Assembly (NCBI GenBank): GCA_004151065.3
Contig: NWUY0300012888.1
Coordinates: 76,674 to 90,916, forward strand
Reading direction: 5' to 3'
DNA length: 14,243 bases
DNA from: Larix sibirica
Taxonomy: Eukaryota > Streptophyta > Pinopsida > Pinales > Pinaceae
Shown: positions 9,366 to 14,243 of the stretch, piece by piece
Layout of the letters: each line of letters opens with the position of its first letter
Numbering within the stretch: the stretch's first letter is position 1
The notes under the pieces: model-generated
What the model was told of the DNA's origin: nothing
The model's database searches: none
What the model saw: only the letters and a program-made list of their open reading frames with translations
Made by a program: the position numbers and the translations under genes

Positions 9366-10361
9366 GTGAAGGAGAGTAGTTTAAAGGAGGGGTTAACAAA
9401 AGTTGAGCACGAAGAAGGTTTGGGAAGTAAAGGTCTAAAAATTACAAGAAAGAAACATGACATCCCTTTGGTTAATATTGGGAGTAAGTGCAATAAGTAC
9501 GTCAAACTGCTAAGATCCAAGACCAAACTAGTGTTGGGTGAAGATATTAAAATGGATCAAGTAGGCAGAATGTCAAACAAAACCTTGATAGAGTGTTTCT
9601 ATGAAAAGTATATATTTGAGAAGAGTGTATTGGCTAGCCTTTCATTTTGGTAGAAGAGGATGCAATAAGTATCTTGAAGTCGAGATAGTTTTGGGGTTCC
9701 ACACCAATAACCTTGAAAAAATGGTCTCCCTACTTTGATCCTAGATTAGAGAGAGTTGCAAAGAATTTTGTATGCTTAACATTGTCTATGTTGACTTTGG
9801 ATCTCTGGTAAATGAAATTTTTTTAGGATATTGGAGATAGCCTCGAGATTTTATTAGAAGTGGAAGAGCATTTTAAAAAGGATAGTTCAAATTTGGTGAT
9901 TTACATTACGGTGGAGTTGGATTTTAGGGAATGTTTCGAAAAGGACATTGAAATAGAAGTGGGGAGCCGAAACTTATATGTTTAAGTGACAGATTATGTT
10001 GGAAACCCATTCAGTTGTTCAAGATGCCATATTTATGGGCACTTGGATAATGACTATCTCTTGGAATTTTATAGAAGGGAATGGAGAAGGAGGATCATAA
10101 GGTTAGGATGTAGAAAAATAGGCATCACCCATAAAGGTTTTGGATGAAAAGGAACACGAGAATCGTAGTAGCACTCCCAAGGAGAAGAAAGAAGGTAACC
10201 ATGAAGTTCAAGGCTTTGAGGTTGGAAAAAGAGGACTAGAGCTGTTTCCTTTAGGAGGTGAAGAGGACCCTATGAATTCACTTAGGAATCCTCTCGTGGA
10301 AACAAAAAATGTGACCCAAGGGATGTTTCCTTGGATTCTAAGAGCTCAAAATCCTCTCTAG
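9366..10361 (+). pseudogene. LINE ORF1-type gag (DUF4283-like plus CCHC knuckle), decayed
   Basis: This looks like the nucleic-acid-binding first ORF of a plant L1-type LINE, which coats the element RNA. Order seen: a Lys-rich N-terminal stretch, then NKTLIECFYEKYI near 9575-9605. A frame change between about 9655 and 9720 follows, then KKWSPYFDP (9716 on), LTLSMLTLDLW, DIGDSLEILLEVEE and LVIYITVELDF, and finally PFSCSRCHIYGHLDNDY. That last block is a CCHC zinc knuckle (C-x2-C-x4-H type spacing, with GH present) whose final Cys is Tyr. The middle blocks match the W-x-L..LP..W / IG..LG pattern of plant DUF4283 proteins. Stops interrupt the frame after DLW, before DIGD and before VTDY. Another frame change near 10130 leads to a Glu/Lys-rich tail ending at 10361. 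The family call is by pattern, not by search. Confidence 0.7.
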
Positions 10362-10532
10362 CATAGTGTGTTGTTCAATCTAGTAAGTTAAATTGTTCTC
10401 ATAATTTCCCAACTAATTTAGAGAATGTAGATGTAAATTTTCCTCACAAATTGTGGCATGGGATTGAGTCTAGCCAAAGGTTGGGTTAGGTAGGGTCTGA
10501 AAAGAGTGTGGCCAAAAGTTGAAATCAGACAT
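10362..10532 (+). other. Fading 3' tail of the LINE ORF1 relic
   Basis: Scattered protein-like words on the plus strand (for example KLWHGIESSQRLG near 10448-10486) suggest the linker after the knuckle continues up to the LTR junction at 10533. Stops are frequent and no domain can be named. Confidence 0.25.
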
Positions 10533-10545
10533 GGCTCTAATACCA
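10533..10545 (-). other. Primer-binding site (tRNA-iMet type), one change
   Basis: On the minus strand this reads TGGTATTAGAGCC. The usual plant copia primer site is TGGTATCAGAGC, so the only difference is one C-to-T change. It sits two bases from a likely LTR end (GTTGCA on the minus strand). It implies a minus-strand LTR element whose 5' LTR lies to the right. Confidence 0.7.
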
Positions 10546-10738
10546 AATGCAACAAACAAATTTATTTTACTAGCGAATATCCAAGATAATATGGATAGTA
10601 AACATAAATCCATATATGACAATTATATATATTTTATAAATGATTGAATGATTGAGTATGGTAGATGATTACAATTCCATGGGATGATATACTTATATGC
10701 ATTTATTGGTCACCATGGTTGATAGGTGATGTCTCTTC

Positions 10739-10756
10739 ATTATTATTATTATTATT
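10739..10756. repeat. (ATT)6 microsatellite
   Basis: Six uninterrupted ATT units, eight bases before the TG run. Confidence 0.9.
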
Positions 10757-10763
10757 GATATTA

Positions 10764-10788
10764 TGTGTGTGTGTGTGTGTGTGTGTGT
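10764..10788. repeat. (TG)12 microsatellite
   Basis: Twelve uninterrupted TG units. On the minus strand this is a CA repeat. Its length makes it likely to vary between individuals. Confidence 0.95.
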
Positions 10789-11109
10789 TCATTACATTGT
10801 CTACCCCTTTAGAAATGTTTTGTCTTCAAATCATATCTATGGGAAAGACTTTATCTCTTGTACTTGCTTGCAATGCTTTCTCATGATCCTCTATACTTGT
10901 CGGTATAAATGATCTTCTAAGCATTGAGCATAATTGTCAAATTGTGAAAGGGTCTCACCACCCTTATTCAATTTTCTACAAAACTATGTGGAAACAACTT
11001 TTGTGATTTCGAAAATGATCACATTTTACACTTGAGCTTCATCCTAATATAGCAGGATCTTTACTTGTCTCTGCATATAGATTTTTTCTTCAATCAGTTT
11101 GTTGACAAC

Positions 11110-11770
11110 CTCAATTAGGATGACGATAATGCATACTTGTATCTTGACTCATGTTTTTTGAACCTTCATCTTTTGGTACTTCTAGGGATTTATTGGTTGA
11201 TAAAATTTCAATTGGATCTGTAATGGTTCCTTTCTCCAATGTCTTGAATTTTACATCTGAAGACTTTTGTATTTCAACAAGGTCAGTCATTGTTTCTTTA
11301 TTGATCATTGGTTCTTTGTTCATAAGTTGCTCTAGCTTTCCCTATAGGGACTTCTTATCATTCTTTAACTTCTTGATTTGGGTAAGTAGGCATTGATTAT
11401 GAACCCTTAAGTTTGAAAGTTCTTCATCATTATCTAGATTGTCGATTTTATCCTTAAAGTCTTGGTTTTTTGACTATTCATCTTTTAATCTTTTGATTGT
11501 TCAAGCAACCTTTGATTAAGGTTCCTTGGGATAGAAAATTCTTCATTGTTTTTTGATAATTTCTTATAAAGCTCTTGATTCTCCTATTCAAATTTTTTAT
11601 TGCAATGCTTCATGTCCTTTGACTTCTTAATTTGTGGAAGCAGTTTTTTACTATGATAGTAGGTGATTAATTTCCATCAATTTCTAATAATTTTTTTGTC
11701 AAATTCTTCTTTGAAATCTTCATTTTCTTATTATAAATTTTGACAGTAGTATATCTCTCTTTTTAATTCT
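11110..11770 (-). pseudogene. Broken coiled-coil coding relic, family unknown
   Basis: Read on the minus strand, this region gives long stretches rich in Lys, Glu, Asn, Gln and Leu with heptad-like spacing: KKSKDMKHCNKKFE, then a stop, ENQELYKKLSKNNEEF, LNQRLLEQ, then after a frame change KIDNLDNDEELSNLRV, CLLTQIKKLKNDKKSL, another stop, and GKLEQLMNKE. The last open part runs to 11111 and becomes Ser/Thr/Lys-rich. The pattern is that of an elongated coiled coil. Similar segments occur between gag and integrase in some plant copia polyproteins and in many unrelated structural proteins, and nothing here separates these. No zinc knuckle, protease or integrase motif was seen beside it. Confidence 0.45.
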
Positions 11771-11993
11771 ATAATTTTGATTTGTGTAATCAACTATGGA
11801 TTACAATTTCATAGGCCAACATTATGTTCCTATGCTATCTCACATCATAAGGAATCTATGGTTATATATATATACACGAGCATACAAAACGTGAAGGACC
11901 CACAAATTTGATATGGAATTGGGCTTAGAATATCCTTAAATCAAATCTAATATATAATTCTTCTTCAAATTAAAAAGTATCTTTTTCAAATTG
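11771..11993. other. AT-rich spacer, no gene seen
   Basis: Contains a short (TA) run near 11866-11876 and no recognised coding or RNA feature. Confidence 0.4.
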
Positions 11994-12093
11994 AAAAATA
12001 TCTTTATATATCTATTTTTTAATACCCAATGAATATCCTTATTAAAAATATCTTTATATATTTATTTTTTAATACCCAATGAATATTCTTATT
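11994..12093. repeat. 50-bp tandem duplication
   Basis: Units 11994-12043 and 12044-12093 are identical at 48 of 50 bases. Both differences are C in the first copy and T in the second. Each unit holds ATCTTTATATAT and TTTTTTAATACCCAATGAATAT. This looks like a recent replication-slippage or unequal-exchange event. Confidence 0.9.
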
Positions 12094-12124
12094 AAATGAT
12101 TTGTTTGCTAATACATCAACAATT

Positions 12125-12745
12125 CATTGTTCTCCCTTTGATTGTGATATGTGGCATATGGTTAGCTAGAAATCTAGCTATTTTTTAGGATAAGGAGCCA
12201 TCCCCACACTACACAATCACATATGGTCTTTCAATTCTATCTCATTTTCCTCTGATTGATGATGAGCCATTTCTTAGACATGTTATCCCTAAAAATTTTG
12301 ACATAACTGAATGTTGGGCTTCTTTTGATGGTGTTTCTCACAACAGACATTAGTTAGGGGGGTTGGAGCCATCCTATATATTTTTTATGATCACTAGATA
12401 CAGTTTGTTGCAGGAATAGGACACAACACTAACACTCAAGTTGAGTTGGTGGCACTTAAGCTCATCTTGCAATTGGTTGTAGATTTTGGCCTTCAAAAAC
12501 TGCAAATCATTGGTGATTCTAGACTGGTAATTGATTGGATGAGGCTAAAAAGACCTCCCAAGAATATTCTACTCGAGCGTATTTATGATGAGATATCTAC
12601 AATTGCTGGAATAGTTCAACAATTAACATATTGCCACATTCACAGAGAGAGGAACCAAATGGCAAACCAATTGTTAAAGGATAGTCTGCATATTGGTCTA
12701 GGCACTTGGCATAGGTGGGTCAACAACAGAAAGGGGTTATGGTAA
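12125..12745 (+). pseudogene. LINE ORF2 C-terminus: linker plus RNase H domain, decayed
   Basis: This is the tail of a plant L1-type LINE polyprotein, with an RNase H-like domain (the RVT_3 type) that would degrade RNA in RNA:DNA hybrids. Seen first: PLIVICGIWLARNLAIF, the conserved IWxxRN linker, at about 12135-12185, then a stop. Next comes ITECWASFDGVS (first catalytic Asp at 12327-12329), and after a frame change VGAILYIF. A stop, then AGIGHNTNTQVELVALKL (Glu at 12443-12445), KLQIIGDSRLVIDWM (Asp at 12515-12517), and YCHIHRERNQMANQLL. In this last block the final catalytic Asp of the usual AD-x-LS motif is Asn (12665-12667). The frame from 12446 is open to 12745, with GTWHRWV near the end. 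The domain is very likely dead. Confidence 0.8.
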
Positions 12746-12868
12746 ATAGATCTAGGTCCATATCAACAATAGCTTGATAGGTTTTGATTGATGAAAACAC
12801 ATGTTTTTTCTTTCTTCTACTTTCCAAAGTAGACTTTTGCTTAACTATATAGATTGACTCTTATGATG

Positions 12869-12890
12869 ATATATATATATATATATATAT
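12869..12890. repeat. (AT)11 microsatellite
   Basis: Eleven uninterrupted AT units followed by a run of seven T. Confidence 0.95.
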
Positions 12891-13300
12891 TTTTTTTAAA
12901 CTAGTTTGTATACAAATTATGTACAAGTTTTACAAAGACCATTTTTTACAATTTAATGCTTTTTTAGCTACATGATACATTTCAAATGTCTTTTGTAGAC
13001 TTTACTGTGATTGATGGCTATAAACATCAATGTAGAATATGTTTCTTTTTAAATAATAAAAGTTATGATGTTTTTTTATGTGGAAAAATCAACACTTTAT
13101 TTCCACTTTGATGAAATAAATTAAACCTTTAATATATGCAATTGCACCAACTCCTCACATAAGGAGTGTAGAAAGTGGCTATATTTAGTAAATATGGATT
13201 TAGTGACGGTTCCACTTAATATTTATTTTATTTTTAAAATATTTGAAAACTTAATATCTAATCCATACTCGCTAGAATTGATTTTCAATTGTGGTGATTG

Positions 13301-13343
13301 GTCGCGACCTTTTCCTTCACGTTTCTTAGGTTAATGTCGCGAC
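13301..13343. repeat. Two copies of palindrome GTCGCGAC
   Basis: GTCGCGAC occurs at 13301-13308 and 13336-13343, starting 35 bases apart. The word is its own reverse complement and contains two CpG sites, which is unusual in this AT-rich, apparently CpG-decayed surrounding. It could be a protein-binding pair or part of an unrecognised young insertion, or simply chance. Confidence 0.7.
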
Positions 13344-13514
13344 TAGTAGATGTAATGTTTCCGATTAATAATAACCTTAATCCCTTCTAGAATGTGGATT
13401 TTCAAATAGGTTTTAAGTATATAGGGTTACTTTTGAAAATTAATCATTAGGAAGAATCACTAGAAGTGGTTGATAGAGAAGATTGAAAAAAATAATAAAG
13501 ATGTGGTGTAATAG

Positions 13515-14243
13515 ATGGATTTCATTGGGAGGGAAACCAATCCTGGTCAAGTAAGGTTTGGACGCTATTCTAGTCTATTTGCATACCACAACCTATGTTC
13601 TATGGAAAATATCATAAATAAATGCTTTAAACTGGATCTATGGACATGTAAGAAAGAGAAAGATGGCATCTCCTTAGTCAAATCATTCTTCTTGGCTCAA
13701 CCAAAGGAAGTAGGAGGTTGGGGTTTAAATAAAAACACTTATTTGGCAATGCCTTGGAGGTTAATTCACAAGGAGGGTTTGTTAAGGTAGGGTGTATCTC
13801 AAAAATATATTAAACTACTAATTATTGAAGAATGGACTAGGAAGGAAAGTAGGATATGGGGAGAACGTTAGAATAGGTGCTAGCCCCTGAGTTGGATGTG
13901 GAGAAGACTATAAATAGATTAACAATGGATATGATTGCTACTTTACAGGCCCAAGGAATTCATGGTCTTAATCAAGGGTTACTAATGCAATAACTACATC
14001 ACAAGGATAGAAGAGTAGAGAGATGTTAGGTATGATAGAGGTAGATGTTGATAAATGGAAGGTTTATGTTGAACAACTTAACAAGAGTCATGAAAGAATC
14101 AGACAGGAGGAGGATGCTCTAGTTTGGGCTATGAGTTTTGACGAGCCCTTTAATTCTCTTTTTAATTAAATTAAGAACAGAACGCTGTGCATAAATTATC
14201 AACCCAGGGCTACAAAAGCTTATGAGCTACCAAGCAAAATATA
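13515..14243 (+). pseudogene. LINE ORF2 fragment: end of RT region into zf-RVT region (runs off window)
   Basis: This is a segment of a LINE polyprotein, from the thumb end of the reverse transcriptase into the zinc-finger RVT region. Seen: INKCFKLDLW, KKEKDGISLVKSFFLAQPKE, GGWGLNKNTYLAMPWRLIHKEG and, past a stop at 13788-13790, GVSQKYIKLLI. These match the typical KGGLG..N...A...WRL...W...KY pattern after the LINE RT core. After about 13870 the frame breaks up, but near 14040-14160 DVDKWKVYVEQLNKSHERI and DALVWAMSFDEPF fit the DxW..Y...L...D.L.W..S..G block before the zinc finger. The YxDD catalytic core would lie to the left and is absent, and the RNase H part would lie beyond the window. 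It is in the same orientation as the other LINE pieces but out of order relative to the RNase H piece, so it is likely a second copy. Confidence 0.7.

Larger units (their letters stand above)
10548..10872 (-). repeat. Candidate 5' LTR of a minus-strand copia-type element
   Basis: The inner end is fixed by the primer-binding site. The outer end is proposed at TTGCA (10868-10872), which pairs with TGCAA at 10548-10552 as short inverted termini. This gives about 325 bp. A minus-strand TATA-like run (TATAAAAT, plus-strand 10631-10638) fits a promoter about 85 bases from the inner end. The (ATT) and (TG) microsatellites lie within it. The internal region expected to the left is absent: plus-strand LINE sequence abuts instead, so the element is truncated. 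Confidence 0.45.
12746..13514. other. AT-rich region between LINE fragments, no gene seen
   Basis: This may include the 3' untranslated tail of the LINE to its left, but no clean poly(A) end was found. It contains an (AT) microsatellite and two copies of a CpG-rich palindrome, described separately. Long T and A runs are common. No protein family or RNA gene was recognised. Confidence 0.4.

Noticed and set aside
10665-10886. Plus-strand open frame of 73 codons with Leu and Cys-Val runs
   Set aside because: The runs come from the ATT and TG microsatellites inside a putative LTR.
11151-11396. Plus-strand open frame of 81 codons
   Set aside because: It is antisense to the coiled-coil relic. Its Ser/Phe/Leu-rich product is what antisense of Lys/Glu-rich coding sequence gives.
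12163-12180. Perfect hairpin TAGCTAGA-AA-TCTAGCTA
   Set aside because: It overlaps codons of the conserved WLARNLAIF linker of the LINE relic, so coding sequence explains it.

Overview
The window looks like repeat-dominated plant nuclear DNA from a large, gene-poor genome. A gymnosperm, and within that a conifer, is my best guess, but this rests on overall character rather than a diagnostic sequence. The window is AT-rich. No intact gene was found: every recognisable coding stretch carries in-frame stops and frameshifts. No rRNA, tRNA, CRISPR or bacterial-type operon structure was seen. The evidence comes from reading the sequence and its translations by eye, with no database search.

Layout, left to right. 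(1) 1-1352, plus strand: the 3' half of a decayed Ty1/copia pol, with reverse transcriptase then RNase H, followed by a possible short 3' LTR (1347-1588). (2) 1589-2262: AT-rich, no gene, with a polypurine tract on the minus strand. (3) 2263-5798, minus strand: a broken gene for a protein of about 1,180 residues that I do not recognise. It has a folded N-terminal half, a Ser/Thr/Pro/Gln-rich middle, a predicted coiled coil and a helical C-terminal region, with seven frame changes and at least twelve stops. (4) 5799-6952: non-coding DNA with a recurring GGAGTCGGGA word and an 82-bp tandem repeat whose units carry the same hairpin. (5) 6953-7835, plus: a candidate copia-type LTR just after a polypurine tract, but with no pol gene in front of it. 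(6) About 8543-8850 and 10533-10872, minus: two LTR/primer-binding-site remnants, each with a degenerate initiator-Met-tRNA primer site. (7) 9366-10361, plus: a decayed LINE ORF1-type gag (DUF4283-like region plus CCHC knuckle). (8) 11110-11770, minus: a broken coiled-coil coding relic. (9) 12125-12745, plus: the end of a LINE ORF2 (linker plus RNase H). (10) 13515-14243, plus: another LINE ORF2 segment (end of the RT region into the zinc-finger/RVT region), running off the window.

The pieces do not form a working pathway. They read as a nested graveyard of class I elements of at least two superfamilies (copia-type LTR elements and LINEs) in both orientations, plus two broken coding relics of unknown origin. 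Much of the damage fits C-to-T/G-to-A decay of methylated DNA: stops at positions where CGA or CAA/CAG would be expected, Asp-to-Asn changes at one catalytic site in each of the two RNase H domains, and C-to-T changes in both primer-binding sites and between tandem repeat copies. The part most worth following up is the unknown minus-strand protein at 2263-5798.
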